A program made the translations under genes and the position numbers. The notes beneath the pieces are model-generated. The model did not search any database. It was not told where the DNA came from and was given only the letters and a program-made list of their open reading frames with translations. Below, in pieces: positions 33,718-42,789 of a stretch of 44,200 bases of DNA (within the stretch, counting starts at the first letter, position 1; every line of letters starts with the position of its first letter). Origin of the DNA: Jannaschia aquimarina (lineage in GTDB: Bacteria; Pseudomonadota; Alphaproteobacteria; Rhodobacterales; Rhodobacteraceae); contig NZ_JYFE01000028.1 of the NCBI RefSeq assembly GCF_000877395.1, forward strand, positions 1 through 44,200. The letters run 5' to 3'.

Positions 33718-36076
33718 CGAAGACCAGCGCCATCGCATCCTTGAGATCGATCGGGCCCCCTTCATAGTCCGATCCGATGGGCGGCGTGCGCAGAGCGCAG
33801 CGCCACGTCCCGCGATCGAGACCGGGCACCGGCAGGGACAGGGGGTCGATCTCGCCCGTGGGCTTGCCCTCCATATGCGCGAGCGTGAAGATCCGTTCGC
33901 CGTCCGGCCCGTGGCGGAGCGAGGTAAAAACCGTCCGCCCCTCGATGGGCTGGAGGTAGTCGAAGCGATCCTCCGGGCCGTAATTTTCGCGCAGCCACGG
34001 CCGCTCGCGCCGGAAGGTGCGGACGGCAAGACAGAACGCGGCCTGATCGGCGTCGAGAGAGGGCAGGGAATTGGAGACGTTGCAGTAATCGTGCATGTCG
34101 TCCATCCACGCGCGCGCGCATTCCTTCAGCGTGGCTTCGGTGAATTCCGATGGGCCGGCCAGCGCGGGCTCCGAGGCGTTCAGAAGGCGCGTGATCTCCG
34201 AGAGGTTGTACTCGGTCACCTCGACCAGGGCTGGCAGGAATTCGAGAAAGCGCGCGAGGTCGGCGCGGGTCTCGAAGCCGAGCGCCTTGAGCCGGCGGAA
34301 GTTCTGCGGCACCGAATAGCTGTATTCGTCCACCTGCCATTTCAGGCTGATCGCCTCTTCGGCGACGACCTTCACGCCGTAGCGGTCGTCCTGATTGCGG
34401 ATAAACCCCCAGCTTGCCCGCGCCATGGCGTTCAGAAAGTCCATCGGTACGCCGGGCATCGCCACATAGGTCAGGATATGGACGGCGGGATTGTCGTAGG
34501 CCTTGTCGAGGATCTCCATCCGGGTGTTGCCGAGGCGGGTGTTCACGTTGAGCTTGGGGCTGACCTGCGTGCCCCGGCGCAGGGTGTCGTGGTTCGAGGT
34601 GCCCGAGATCCAGTTCGCGCCCACATCCACCATCTCGCGGATGCGCCAGAACTTCGACAGCCAGAACGTGTAGAGGAAGGGCGTGTTGTGGGCGAAGGTC
34701 AGCGGACCCCATTGGAACACGTCGTCGTCGCGCTGCTGCTCGATCACCGAGCGGTAGGTCGAGGACAGTTCCCAATCCTCTTCGGGCCAGGGGCGGCCGT
34801 CCTCGAAAACGAACCACGGGCGATAGCGGGTTCCGGCCACCTCCTGTTCGAGATCGGCCATGGCCTGCAGGTAGTCGTCGTCATGGCGCAACGTCTGGGC
34901 GGCGGCGTCCCACCACTTGAAATCCTGCGCGCCGTCCACGCGGACGCCATCGGCGCCGAAATCGATCTTGCGGCGCTGCATCTCCAGCAGGATCGCCCGC
35001 ACCGTCGGGTTCTGGTAGTCGAGGTTCTGGCCGTACATGTTCGGGCCCGCGAAGTAATGCCCGTTGAGCGCGCGCAGGCCCTGATTGTCGGAATGGCCGA
35101 ACACCACGTCGAGGATCAGCTTCTTGGGCTTCGACGGGAAGGTGTGGAGCACCGATGCGAGGTCCACCAATTCGTCCGGACGGCCCGATTCCAGCAGGAC
35201 CGGGTTCACGGTGGCCATCCCCGAGATCACGACGTCGTAGCCCCAGTTCGTCGTGTCGGGCCTGAACAGCGAGACCGTCAGGTCGTCTTCGCCGTCCCCG
35301 GTTTCCTGCCAGAAGTCGGGGCCGGCCTCGTAGACGGTGGTCGGCTCCACCGGCAGAAGCTGGACGGCGTCATAGCCCAGGAAGAGCTGGTCGGCAGGCT
35401 CCAGCGGGAGGTCGCGGGACACCCGTTCGGCCAGGCGCCGGTAATGGCGGGTCAGGCTGGCCAGCGTGCCGCCCGCGGTGGCGGTGGGCACGTGGATCTG
35501 GAGGATGTTCACCGGAGGGCCCTGCTTGACCGGGCCTTCGCCTCCGGCCAGCGCCTCGAAGTAGGCGCGGTCGCCGCGCCCCGCCTGCATCGCGTCCACG
35601 TCGTAGAGTTCGGCCGGGGCCATCGCGCCGAAGGGAAGCGACATGGCGAGCGGGTCGAGGATGCGATGCCAGCGGTCTTCGGCATCCCGCCAGGTGAGCG
35701 CGTAGAAGTCGCCGACCCGATCCCGGGTGCCCGCCTGCATGCCGGTCACGGCGGTGAAGCAATGGGCCTCTTCCCGTACGACGGGGATCCAGGCGCGCTC
35801 GAATCGGATGGTCTGGTGGGCGCGGGTTAGGTCGAGCGGCTCGGACGGGCGCAACACCTCGAGGAAGATGTCGCCGGCGGGCACGTTGGCGTCCAGCAAC
35901 TCGGGCACCCAGAAGCCGAAGACCGCCGCGCCGTCGCGCAGGTGCGCGCCCAGGCGGCGGGCGATGACGCGTTCGCCTTCGAAGCTGTTCTGCGCGCCGA
36001 TCAGGGCGTCGCGCGCGGCCTCGGCCTCGGCGCGGGCCGCTTCATCGACGAATGCGATGGAGTCCTTGAGTGACAT
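33704..36076 (-). CDS. gghA: GH13 glycosidase, glucosylglycerol hydrolase-like
   Basis: A 790-residue alpha-amylase superfamily protein. The N-terminal about 300 residues form a beta-rich domain. The GH13 regions follow: ILDVVFGHSDN (321-331), FGADGVRVDGAQDFKWW (373-389, nucleophile Asp381), FVFEDGRPW (general-acid Glu) and GTSNHDT. The arrangement and length recall cyanobacterial glucosylglycerol hydrolase (Slr1670/GghA), which degrades an osmolyte. That name is from memory; an unusual amylase or trehalose-related enzyme is the alternative. ATG 36076 follows AGGGGAGGA. It lies 69 bp downstream of glgB. Confidence 0.65.
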   Translation of the reverse strand: MSLKDSIAFVDEAARAEAEAARDALIGAQNSFEGERVIARRLGAHLRDGAAVFGFWVPELLDANVPAGDIFLEVLRPSEPLDLTRAHQTIRFERAWIPVVREEAHCFTAVTGMQAGTRDRVGDFYALTWRDAEDRWHRILDPLAMSLPFGAMAPAELYDVDAMQAGRGDRAYFEALAGGEGPVKQGPPVNILQIHVPTATAGGTLASLTRHYRRLAERVSRDLPLEPADQLFLGYDAVQLLPVEPTTVYEAGPDFWQETGDGEDDLTVSLFRPDTTNWGYDVVISGMATVNPVLLESGRPDELVDLASVLHTFPSKPKKLILDVVFGHSDNQGLRALNGHYFAGPNMYGQNLDYQNPTVRAILLEMQRRKIDFGADGVRVDGAQDFKWWDAAAQTLRHDDDYLQAMADLEQEVAGTRYRPWFVFEDGRPWPEEDWELSSTYRSVIEQQRDDDVFQWGPLTFAHNTPFLYTFWLSKFWRIREMVDVGANWISGTSNHDTLRRGTQVSPKLNVNTRLGNTRMEILDKAYDNPAVHILTYVAMPGVPMDFLNAMARASWGFIRNQDDRYGVKVVAEEAISLKWQVDEYSYSVPQNFRRLKALGFETRADLARFLEFLPALVEVTEYNLSEITRLLNASEPALAGPSEFTEATLKECARAWMDDMHDYCNVSNSLPSLDADQAAFCLAVRTFRRERPWLRENYGPEDRFDYLQPIEGRTVFTSLRHGPDGERIFTLAHMEGKPTGEIDPLSLPVPGLDRGTWRCALRTPPIGSDYEGGPIDLKDAMALVFVSDP

Positions 36077-36145
36077 CTGGTCCTCCCCTTGCGCCCCGTT
36101 CCGGAGCGCCATTGGCCGCCTCCGGCATGCGGATGCGACGGTAGT

Positions 36146-38347
36146 TCAGGTTACCGTGGTGAAAAAGACGGTGGACAGCGGCGGCAGGCGGATCGACGCG
36201 CTGGCCAATTGGCCCTGATGGGACACCCGATCCCCGTGGATCGTTCCGCCATTGTCCCGCCCGGCGCCGCCATAGGTCGTGGCATCGGTGTTCAGAGCTT
36301 CGGTCCACGTCCCCGCGTAGGGCAGGCCGATCCGGTAGTCGCGGTATTCCGACGTCGAGAAATTGCAGACGATTACCGCGTTGCCGTCCTCCGCCCCGCC
36401 GCGGCGGATCCAGGCATAGGTCGCGCCCTCGACATCGTCGGCTTCGAGCCACTGGAAGCCGTCGGCTTCGCAATCCTTGCGATGAAGCGCGGGCGTGGCC
36501 CGGTAGAGCGCATTGAGGTCCCGCACGAGGCGCTGCACGCCCGCATGATCCGGATCGTCGAGCAGATTCCAGTCTATCTGTCCGTCGTGATCCCATTCGG
36601 AGGGCTGGGCCAGCTCTTGCCCCATGAACAGGAGCTTCTTTCCCGGATGGCCCCACATGAAGCCGTAATAGGCGCGCAGACCGGCCAGCCTGGCCTCCCG
36701 CTCGCCCGGCATCTTGCCCAGCATCGAGCCCTTGCCGTGCACCACTTCGTCATGGCTGATCGGCAGCACGAAGTTCTCCGAGAAGGCATAGGTGAGGCCG
36801 AAGGTCATCCGATGGTGGCGGTCCCGGCGTCGGCCCGGATCCGCGCGGATGTAGTCGAGCGTGTCGTTCATCCAGCCCATGTTCCACTTGAAGCCAAAGC
36901 CCAGCCCGCCGTCGAAGACGGGTGCCGAGACCTTGGGGAAGGCCGTGCTTTCCTCGGCGATGGTCATGGTTCCGGGATGGGTGCCGTAGGTCGCGGTGTT
37001 GACCGCGCGCAGCACGTCCATGGCCTCGTAATTCTCGCGCCCGCCATCGGCGTTGGGGATCCATTCGCCGGGTTTGCGCGAATAGTCACGATAGAGCATC
37101 GACGCGACCGCATCCACGCGCAGGCCGTCGGCATGGTATTCCTCGAGCCAGAAGAGCGCGTTGGAGACGAGGACGTCCTTTACCCAGGGCTTGCCGTAAT
37201 CGTAGATCAGGGTGTTCCAGTCCTGATGGAAGCCCTCGCGCGGGTCCGCATACTCGTAAAGCGGCGTGCCGTCGAAACATCCCAGCCCGTGGGGGTCGGT
37301 GGGGAAGTGGCCCGGAACCCAGTCGAGGATCACCCCGAGCCCGGCCCGGTGCGCGGCGTCCACCAGATCGCGGAACTCGTGCGGCGGGCCGTGGCGGATC
37401 GTCGGCGCGAAGAGGCCGACGGGCTGATAGCCCCAGGAGCCGTCGAACGGGTGTTCGGAGATGGGCATGAGTTCGATATGGGTAAAACCCATCTCGGCCG
37501 CGTAGGTGACCAGTTCCTCGGCGGCCTCGCGATAGGAGATCGGCCGGCCCTCCGCCTTCCGGCGCCAGGAGGCGAGATGGACCTCGTAGATCGAGATCGG
37601 CGCGGCACGGTCGTTGCGCGCGGCGCGTATGTCCCTCCACTCCGCGTCGTCCCAGCCATAGCCCCGGATGTCGCGCACGACCGAAGCGGTCTCCGGAGGA
37701 TGGGTGGCGCCGAAGCCGAACGGATCGGCCTTCAGCGGCAGGAGCGCGCCGTCCGGGCCGAGGATCTCGTACATGTAGGCCTCGCCCTCGCCGATGCCGG
37801 GGACGAAGATCTCCCAGATGCCGGACAGGGGAAGCCGCCGCATCGGATGGCGCCGCCCGTCCCAGGCGTTGAACGCGCCCACCACAGAGACGCGCCGGGC
37901 CGCTGGTGCACGGACGGCGAAGTGGGTCCCTTCGCGCCCCTGATGCATCATCGGATGCGCCCCGAGCACGTCCCAGAGGCGTCCGTGGGTGCCGTCTGCG
38001 ATACGCCGTTCGTCTACGGGTCCGAGGACGGAGGCGAAGCTGTAGGGGTCCTCGAACTCCCACGAGTGGCCCTCGGGCGTGGTCGCCCGGAGCTTGTAGG
38101 CGGCTGCGGTCCCGATCGGGCCGGAGAAGAGGCCCTCCGCGCCGGCGACCGACGGAAGATCGACAGGCGGCGCCGCAGGACGGATGGCGGAGACGCTCCG
38201 CGCACCGGGGATCAGCACGGTGACAGTGCGGTGCCCGGCGATTTCGTGAGGTCCGAGGACGGAGAACGGGTCCGGATGGGTGCCCGCCAGAAGCCGCGCG
38301 TAATCCTCTGTTCGCGGGGCGGGAGGCGTCTCGCTCTTGTCTGGCAT
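36146..38347 (-). CDS. glgB: 1,4-alpha-glucan branching enzyme
   Basis: Forms alpha-1,6 branches in glycogen. It is 733 residues with an N-terminal CBM48-type region (RAPAARRVSVVGAFNAWDGR) and GH13 regions: ILDWVPGHFPTDPHGL, GLRVDAVASMLYRDYSRK, TIAEESTAFP and LPISHDEVVHGKGSM. The C-terminal beta domain ends PPLSTVFFTTV. ATG 38347 is chosen as the first conserved start. No other glg genes are in the window, so the pair with the GH13 hydrolase is detached from a standard glycogen operon. Confidence 0.95.
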   Translation of the reverse strand: MPDKSETPPAPRTEDYARLLAGTHPDPFSVLGPHEIAGHRTVTVLIPGARSVSAIRPAAPPVDLPSVAGAEGLFSGPIGTAAAYKLRATTPEGHSWEFEDPYSFASVLGPVDERRIADGTHGRLWDVLGAHPMMHQGREGTHFAVRAPAARRVSVVGAFNAWDGRRHPMRRLPLSGIWEIFVPGIGEGEAYMYEILGPDGALLPLKADPFGFGATHPPETASVVRDIRGYGWDDAEWRDIRAARNDRAAPISIYEVHLASWRRKAEGRPISYREAAEELVTYAAEMGFTHIELMPISEHPFDGSWGYQPVGLFAPTIRHGPPHEFRDLVDAAHRAGLGVILDWVPGHFPTDPHGLGCFDGTPLYEYADPREGFHQDWNTLIYDYGKPWVKDVLVSNALFWLEEYHADGLRVDAVASMLYRDYSRKPGEWIPNADGGRENYEAMDVLRAVNTATYGTHPGTMTIAEESTAFPKVSAPVFDGGLGFGFKWNMGWMNDTLDYIRADPGRRRDRHHRMTFGLTYAFSENFVLPISHDEVVHGKGSMLGKMPGEREARLAGLRAYYGFMWGHPGKKLLFMGQELAQPSEWDHDGQIDWNLLDDPDHAGVQRLVRDLNALYRATPALHRKDCEADGFQWLEADDVEGATYAWIRRGGAEDGNAVIVCNFSTSEYRDYRIGLPYAGTWTEALNTDATTYGGAGRDNGGTIHGDRVSHQGQLASASIRLPPLSTVFFTTVT

Positions 38348-38408
38348 GGCCCCGCAGAGGGTAGTACGCCGACGTCCGGATACAATCTGCGCGTGCCCGG
38401 GACACGCG

Positions 38409-39449
38409 TCAGGTGCCCGGTACGGGCGGGGCACCGGGGCGTGTGAGGGCGATGACCTTGAAGAGGTCGCCCATCTCTTGCGGATGGGTCAGGCGGCGAT
38501 GGGCGGCAACGATGGCGTCCAGATCGGCGCCCGTCTTGCCGCGGGCAAGGGCCTGAGCGCGGGCGGTGATGCCGAGGCGTTCCAGCCAGACGCCCTGTGG
38601 GGTCATGGCAGAGGCGGCGGTGGGCGGGGCCGCCCTCGCGACGGCCTCGAAGTCGACATGCGCCGTCAGGTCGGCCGTGCCCGGCGCGTTCAGCGGGTCG
38701 ACGGTCGATCCCGCGCGCAGCGCCTGAAGCGTGTCCCCCTGAGAGCGCCAATGCCCGTAATCCACGAAGATCGCCGCACCGCCCGTGGCGACCCGCGCGG
38801 CGACGGCGCCGACGATGGCGGGCAGGGCGGGGCAAAGCTCCACGATATTGCCGGCGGGAAGGTCGGTGTGGTGGTCGAGCTCCGGCACGGGGCTGGGGGG
38901 CGTGGCGGCGCGGGTCAGGACGCCGCCACGCTCGGCGATGACGATTTCGGACCAGCCCGCTTCCTCGCGGCGCCATTGGCGGATCGGCAGGGCGTCGAGG
39001 AACTCGTTGGCCACCAGCAGGAGAGGGCCGTCCGGCAGGTCGTCCACGTGATCGTGCCAGGTGGCGTTGGGCAGGCGCCGCGCCTGCTCGGCCCGGAGGG
39101 TTGGCGAGACCTCGACCAGATGCAGGCGGATCGCGTCGTGAAAGCCGGGCACGCGGGCCGTCGCGCGCAGGGCATCGGCCATGAGCGTGCCACGGCCGGG
39201 CCCCAGCTCGGCAAGCGTGACCGGTGCGGGGGCGCCCTGATCCAGCCAGGCTTGCGCGAGCGCGAGGCCCACCATCTCGCCGAACATCTGGCTGATCTCG
39301 GGCGCGGTGGTGAAGTCGCGGCCAAGCGGGTCGCGGGTGGTGTAGTAGCCCAGGGTCGGGTGGGTCAGCGCCTCGGCCATGTAGGCCGAGAGCGGCATCG
39401 GCCCGTCGGCGCGGATGCGGGCCAGAAGATGATCGGCGAGGCTCGGCAT
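38409..39449 (-). CDS. SAM-dependent methyltransferase, MidA/NDUFAF7 family
   Basis: A 346-residue DUF185 protein. It has the N-terminal PMPLSAYMAEALTHPTLGYY segment, SAM motif VTLAELGPGRGTLMADAL, ANEFLDALPIRQW and IFVDYGHW. Mitochondrial homologues methylate an arginine of complex I. It lies next to lgt, 65 bp downstream of it on the same strand, separated by repeat copy C. Confidence 0.9.
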   Translation of the reverse strand: MPSLADHLLARIRADGPMPLSAYMAEALTHPTLGYYTTRDPLGRDFTTAPEISQMFGEMVGLALAQAWLDQGAPAPVTLAELGPGRGTLMADALRATARVPGFHDAIRLHLVEVSPTLRAEQARRLPNATWHDHVDDLPDGPLLLVANEFLDALPIRQWRREEAGWSEIVIAERGGVLTRAATPPSPVPELDHHTDLPAGNIVELCPALPAIVGAVAARVATGGAAIFVDYGHWRSQGDTLQALRAGSTVDPLNAPGTADLTAHVDFEAVARAAPPTAASAMTPQGVWLERLGITARAQALARGKTGADLDAIVAAHRRLTHPQEMGDLFKVIALTRPGAPPVPGT

Positions 39450-39458
39450 GGGTCCGGC

Positions 39459-39509
39459 GGGGGGCTAGCCCCCCGTACCCCCCAGAGTATTTGTGCCGAG
39501 AAGAAGGGG
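39459..39509 (+). repeat. Dispersed hairpin element, copy C
   Basis: Perfect 16-bp palindrome GGGGGGCTAGCCCCCC (39459-39474), then GAGTATTTGTGCCGAGAAGAAG (39485-39506). The tail is identical to copy D on the minus strand at 42790. It fills the lgt-MidA gap on the antisense strand. Confidence 0.75.
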
Positions 39510-39514
39510 ACAGG

Positions 39515-40411
39515 TCATGCGGCTCTGGGTCGGCGCCGCAGGGCCCAGGCGATCACGGCGACGCCCACGACAAGCATCGGCAGCGACAGGACCTGCCCCA
39601 TGGTCAGCCCCCAGACCGGCCCGCCGATCACATGGCCGAGCGGGTTGTCTGGCGTGATGTATTGTGCGTCGGCGACCCGGAAATACTCGACGAAGCTGCG
39701 CGCCGCGCCGTAGCCCGCGAGGAACAGCCCGAAGATCAGGCCCGGCCGACGCAACCCGCCGCGCGCCGCGACGATCCACAGCACGAGCAGGAGCACCGCG
39801 CCTTCCAGGATCGCCTCGTAGAGTTGCGACGGGTGCCGCGCGCAGAGCCCGGCCACGCCGGGGCAGTCCTGCGCCGCCGCACCGGGGAAGATCACCCCCC
39901 ACGGGAGGTCCGTGGGCCGCCCCCAGAGTTCCGCGTTGATGAAGTTGGCGACACGGCCGAAGAAGAGCCCCAGCGGCGCCACCAGCGCGCCGAGATCCCA
40001 GAGCGAGAGGACCGGGCGCCCCTTTCGCCTGCCCCAGATCCCCAGCGCCACGAGGACGCCCAGCGCACCGCCATGAAAGCTCATCCCGCCCTGCCAGACG
40101 GCCAGGATCTCGGCCGGGTTCGCGAGGTAGTAGCCCGGCTGGTAGAAGAGCACGAAGCCCAGCCGTCCGCCGAGGATGATGCCGAGCACGACCCAGGTGA
40201 CCAGATCCTCGAGGTCCGCGCCGGTCACGGGCGGCTGCCCGGCCGGCCACCAGGCCCCGCGCAGCATCGCCAGCCGCGCCAGCGCGAAGCCGCCGAGGAT
40301 CCCCGCGATATAAGCCAGGGCATACCAGCGCAGGGCGAAGGTGAAGCCGCCGATCTCTATCGAGAAGAGTTCGGGCGAGATGTCGGGGAAGGGGATCGCG
40401 AAGGGAACCAT
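39515..40411 (-). CDS. lgt: Prolipoprotein diacylglyceryl transferase
   Basis: Inner-membrane enzyme that attaches diacylglycerol to the lipobox Cys of prolipoproteins. It is 298 residues with about seven helices. Signatures are [49 protein letters not shown] and [12 protein letters not shown] 40411 opens the usual [13 protein letters not shown] start. It is divergent from the UbiK-like gene with about 100 bp between. Confidence 0.96.
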   Translation of the reverse strand: MVPFAIPFPDISPELFSIEIGGFTFALRWYALAYIAGILGGFALARLAMLRGAWWPAGQPPVTGADLEDLVTWVVLGIILGGRLGFVLFYQPGYYLANPAEILAVWQGGMSFHGGALGVLVALGIWGRRKGRPVLSLWDLGALVAPLGLFFGRVANFINAELWGRPTDLPWGVIFPGAAAQDCPGVAGLCARHPSQLYEAILEGAVLLLVLWIVAARGGLRRPGLIFGLFLAGYGAARSFVEYFRVADAQYITPDNPLGHVIGGPVWGLTMGQVLSLPMLVVGVAVIAWALRRRPRAA

Positions 40412-40510
40412 GGGCGCGGGATGGCGCGCGGGTCCGCGCGCGTCAAGCGGACGGTTGTGGCCGGCGCACGGGCATCCCATATGATCGGGTGACGCAAAAG
40501 GAGGCGCATC

Positions 40511-40750
40511 ATGCAGACCCGCAACCGTTTCATGGACGACATCGGTCAGCTGATGACCAACGCGATGGGCGTGGCCCAGGGCGCGCGCGCCGAGGCCGAG
40601 ACGGCCTTCAAGTCGATGATGGACCGCTGGATGGCGGACCGGGACTTCGTCACCCGCGAGGAATTCGACGCGGTCCGCGCCATGGCCCAGAAGGCTCGCG
40701 AGGAGAACGAGGCCCTCAAGGCGCGGATCGAGGCGCTGGAAGGCAAATGA
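40511..40750 (+). CDS. ubiK: Membrane fusogenic / UbiK-type accessory protein (BMFP)
   Basis: A 79-residue coiled-coil protein with [20 protein letters not shown], a central helix and a C-terminal coiled coil ([21 protein letters not shown], then [11 protein letters not shown]), as in the YqiC/BMFP family that assists ubiquinone synthesis in gammaproteobacteria. GGAGG precedes ATG 40511 by about 6 bp. Its stop overlaps the next ORF (ATGA). Confidence 0.85.
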   Translation: MQTRNRFMDDIGQLMTNAMGVAQGARAEAETAFKSMMDRWMADRDFVTREEFDAVRAMAQKAREENEALKARIEALEGK

Positions 40751-40929
40751 GACGCAAGCCCGCCGAGGCGAAGGCGGACGCCGCGCTCACCAAGCGGATC
40801 GCCGCCGCGCGCACGGCTCTCGCCACGGCCGTGGGTGCCGCGTCCCGCCGGGCCGCGATGGCGCGCCTGCTGGACCTGCTGACACGGCGGGCCGTCGCCC
40901 GGGACGGGCAATCCAAGATCAAGGGCTGA
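40747..40929 (+). CDS. Small basic protein co-translated with the UbiK-like gene
   Basis: A 60-residue Ala/Arg/Lys-rich helical protein ([20 protein letters not shown], then [20 protein letters not shown]). Support is positional: its ATG overlaps the upstream stop by 4 bp and the DUF1992 gene begins 3 bp after its stop. No family is recognised and the composition is biased, so it could be spurious. Confidence 0.45.
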   Translation: MRRKPAEAKADAALTKRIAAARTALATAVGAASRRAAMARLLDLLTRRAVARDGQSKIKG

Positions 40930-40932
40930 GCT

Positions 40933-41262
40933 TTGGGGACGCTGCGCTACCTCGCCGAGCGCCTGATCGGACGCGCAGAGGCGGAGGGGGACCTGCGGGG
41001 GCTGAAGGGCGAGGGGCAGCCGTTGCCGCAGCCCGAGGGCGGCGCCTTCGTCGATCCCGTCGAGGCGGCGGGCTTCCGCATCATGGCGCGCGAGGGGGCT
41101 TTGCCTCCGGAGGTGATCCTGGCCCAGCAGGCGAACGCGCTGCGGGCGGAGTTGAAGGACGAGTCCGATCCCGAGGCGCGCAAGGCGCTGATGCGGCGGC
41201 TGGCGGATATTGAAATGCGCCGCGCGATGCGGATGGAGGGGCGCCGGCGCGGGCGGTTCTGA
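40933..41262 (+). CDS. DUF1992 / DnaJ-associated domain protein
   Basis: A 109-residue protein with a TTG start. It carries the DUF1992 pattern: ERLIGRAEAEGDLRGLKGEGQPLP, then a Gly/Pro-rich stretch, FRIMAREGALPPEVILAQQ and a C-terminal helix. The domain is found in proteins annotated as DnaJ homologues but lacks the J motif HPD. It is the last gene of the three-gene plus-strand cluster beginning at 40511. Confidence 0.85.
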   Translation: MGTLRYLAERLIGRAEAEGDLRGLKGEGQPLPQPEGGAFVDPVEAAGFRIMAREGALPPEVILAQQANALRAELKDESDPEARKALMRRLADIEMRRAMRMEGRRRGRF

Positions 41263-41329
41263 CGGCGGTGACCCGGAATGCCTCATCCGGTCGGGTGTCC
41301 TCTCATGGACCGAGAGAGGGGTGGCCCAG

Positions 41330-42187
41330 GTGACCGAAGCCATCTGGATCGCCGCCGGGAACAATGCCGATCTTTGCGCAGCGATCTTTCGTGCCCACGG
41401 CCTGCGGTTCGAGCGCGACGACCGGTTGTTGCGCTGTCTGGACGCGCCGCCGCCATTCTATCCCGGCATCGTGACGCTGCATCCCGACGTCGATCCGGAC
41501 GAAATCCTGGGGTTGGCGGGACGGGGCGCGGTCGCGATCAAGGACAGCTTCGCGACACTCGATCCGACGCCCCTGGGCTGCGTCGTCCTGTCGGAGGCCT
41601 GCTGGATCGAATGCGATCCCTGCGCGGGCGCGATGCCCGAAGGATGGGGGCGGGTCGAGGATCCGGCCGCCTTCTCCGCCTGGCGCAGGACGTGGCGCGG
41701 AGATGCCGGACCGGATGCAGACTGCGTCTTTCCCGATCCCTGCCTTGAGGCGCCGGACCTCGCCTTCCTCGCCCGGTGGGAGGGCGCACGGATGCGCGCG
41801 GGATGCCTCGCAAACCTGTCGGAGGCAGTCGTCGGATTGTCGAACGTCTTCGGTCTGGGGCAGGACCCGTCCGGTTTCGCACAGGCGTTGCATGCGGCGG
41901 GCTCGTTCGGTGGAGCCCGCACGGTCGTCGGCTACGAGAACGGCGATCGGCTCACGGCCGCCCGCGCGGCAGGATTCCGGGAGATCGGCTGCCTGCGGAT
42001 CCTCGTGCCGAAGGACGGACGAGGGAAAAAGGTGCGGAAACCACCACGACCGTCGGACGTACATTCCCGAGGACCTGTATATACAGGTGGGCGCCAGGTA
42101 ACTCGGCCAGGGCCGCGACAGAGCCAGCTCCCTCGGAATTGCTTAAGGCCACCGGAATTTCGCCACATGGGACGGGAAGGGCAGTAA
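41330..42187 (+). CDS. Uncharacterised protein, possible GNAT fold, with odd C-terminal tail
   Basis: The frame gives 285 residues from GTG 41330 (GAGAGGGG upstream). The core has IWIAAGNNADLCAAIFRAHG, then FYPGIVTLHPDV and AGCLANLSEAVVGLSNVF, and ends in TVVGYENGDRLTAARAAGF. The last two resemble the acetyl-CoA-side strands of GNAT enzymes, but the Q/R-x-x-G-x-G/A loop is not evident. After about residue 230 the reading becomes Arg/Pro-rich and the DNA loses its coding look. The native stop may have been lost, or the tail may be non-conserved. The tail contains the palindrome at 42073-42088. I cannot name a function. Confidence 0.55.
   Translation: MTEAIWIAAGNNADLCAAIFRAHGLRFERDDRLLRCLDAPPPFYPGIVTLHPDVDPDEILGLAGRGAVAIKDSFATLDPTPLGCVVLSEACWIECDPCAGAMPEGWGRVEDPAAFSAWRRTWRGDAGPDADCVFPDPCLEAPDLAFLARWEGARMRAGCLANLSEAVVGLSNVFGLGQDPSGFAQALHAAGSFGGARTVVGYENGDRLTAARAAGFREIGCLRILVPKDGRGKKVRKPPRPSDVHSRGPVYTGGRQVTRPGPRQSQLPRNCLRPPEFRHMGREGQ
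42073..42088. promoter_or_regulatory. AT-rich perfect palindrome ACCTGTATATACAGGT
   Basis: A 16-bp perfect palindrome with an AT core in a GC-rich neighbourhood, 196 bp before mmcB. It looks like a binding site for a dimeric regulator. The half sites (CTG...CAG) are too close for an E. coli-type LexA box. Confidence 0.45.
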
Positions 42188-42261
42188 CCGCCCGCATGAT
42201 CTAGGCGGCAGGATGCCGCGCATCAATGGGTGTCATCTGCGACGCTTCGGTCTGGACACCG

Positions 42262-42276
42262 ATTCACGGTTCGTTC
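42262..42276 (+). promoter_or_regulatory. SOS (LexA)-like box upstream of mmcB
   Basis: ATTC-N7-GTTC, one mismatch from the alphaproteobacterial LexA consensus GTTC-N7-GTTC, ending 7 bp before ATG 42284. MmcB is DNA-damage induced in Caulobacter as I recall, so the location fits. Close proximity to the start implies a very short or absent leader. Confidence 0.5.
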
Positions 42277-42283
42277 ACTAATA

Positions 42284-42754
42284 ATGCCCATGCTCGACGC
42301 GTCCGATCCCGCGGGTTCGCCGCCGCTGCAGCCCGGCCAGGTCCTGGCCCGGGGCGTGGCGCGGCATCTGCGCGACCATGACTTCGCCTGCCTGGAGGAG
42401 TTCGTGCCCGAGCGGGGGTTGCGGATGGACCTTTTGGCCGTCGGCCCGAAGGGCGAACTCTGGTGCATCGAGTGTAAGTCCTGCCGCGCGGACTTCACCA
42501 GCGACGGCAAATGGGAGGGGTATCTGCCATTCGCCGACCGGTTCTTCTTCGCGGTCGATTGCGACTTTCCGACAGAGATCCTGCCCGATGCGGCGGGGCT
42601 GATCATCGGCGACGGGTTCGGGGCCGAAGTGGTGCGCATGCCCGAAGCGATGCCCGTGGCGACCGCCCGGAGGCGCAAGCTGACCCACCGCTTCGCGCGC
42701 GTGGCCGCCCAACGGTTGCACCGGATGCGCGATCCCATGGGAATGCTGCTCTAG
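42284..42754 (+). CDS. mmcB: MmcB-family DNA repair protein
   Basis: A 156-residue protein with a PD-(D/E)XK-like nuclease core: MDLLAVGP (Asp49), WCIECKSCRADF (Glu63, Lys65), then SDGKWEGYLPFADRFFFAVD and GLIIGDGFGAEVVR. MmcB was linked to mitomycin C tolerance in Caulobacter. ATG 42284 is taken as the start; ATG 42290 is equally possible. An SOS-like box is directly upstream and ruvB, another repair gene, is convergent. Confidence 0.85.
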   Translation: MPMLDASDPAGSPPLQPGQVLARGVARHLRDHDFACLEEFVPERGLRMDLLAVGPKGELWCIECKSCRADFTSDGKWEGYLPFADRFFFAVDCDFPTEILPDAAGLIIGDGFGAEVVRMPEAMPVATARRRKLTHRFARVAAQRLHRMRDPMGMLL

Positions 42755-42789
42755 GCCACCGCTCCGGGTCAATGGGGGAAAGACCTCCG

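Noticed and set aside
42073-42088. E. coli-type LexA box suggested by CTGTATATACAG
   Set aside because: The gammaproteobacterial consensus needs CTG-N10-CAG; here the spacing is N6, and alphaproteobacteria use a GTTC-N7-GTTC box.
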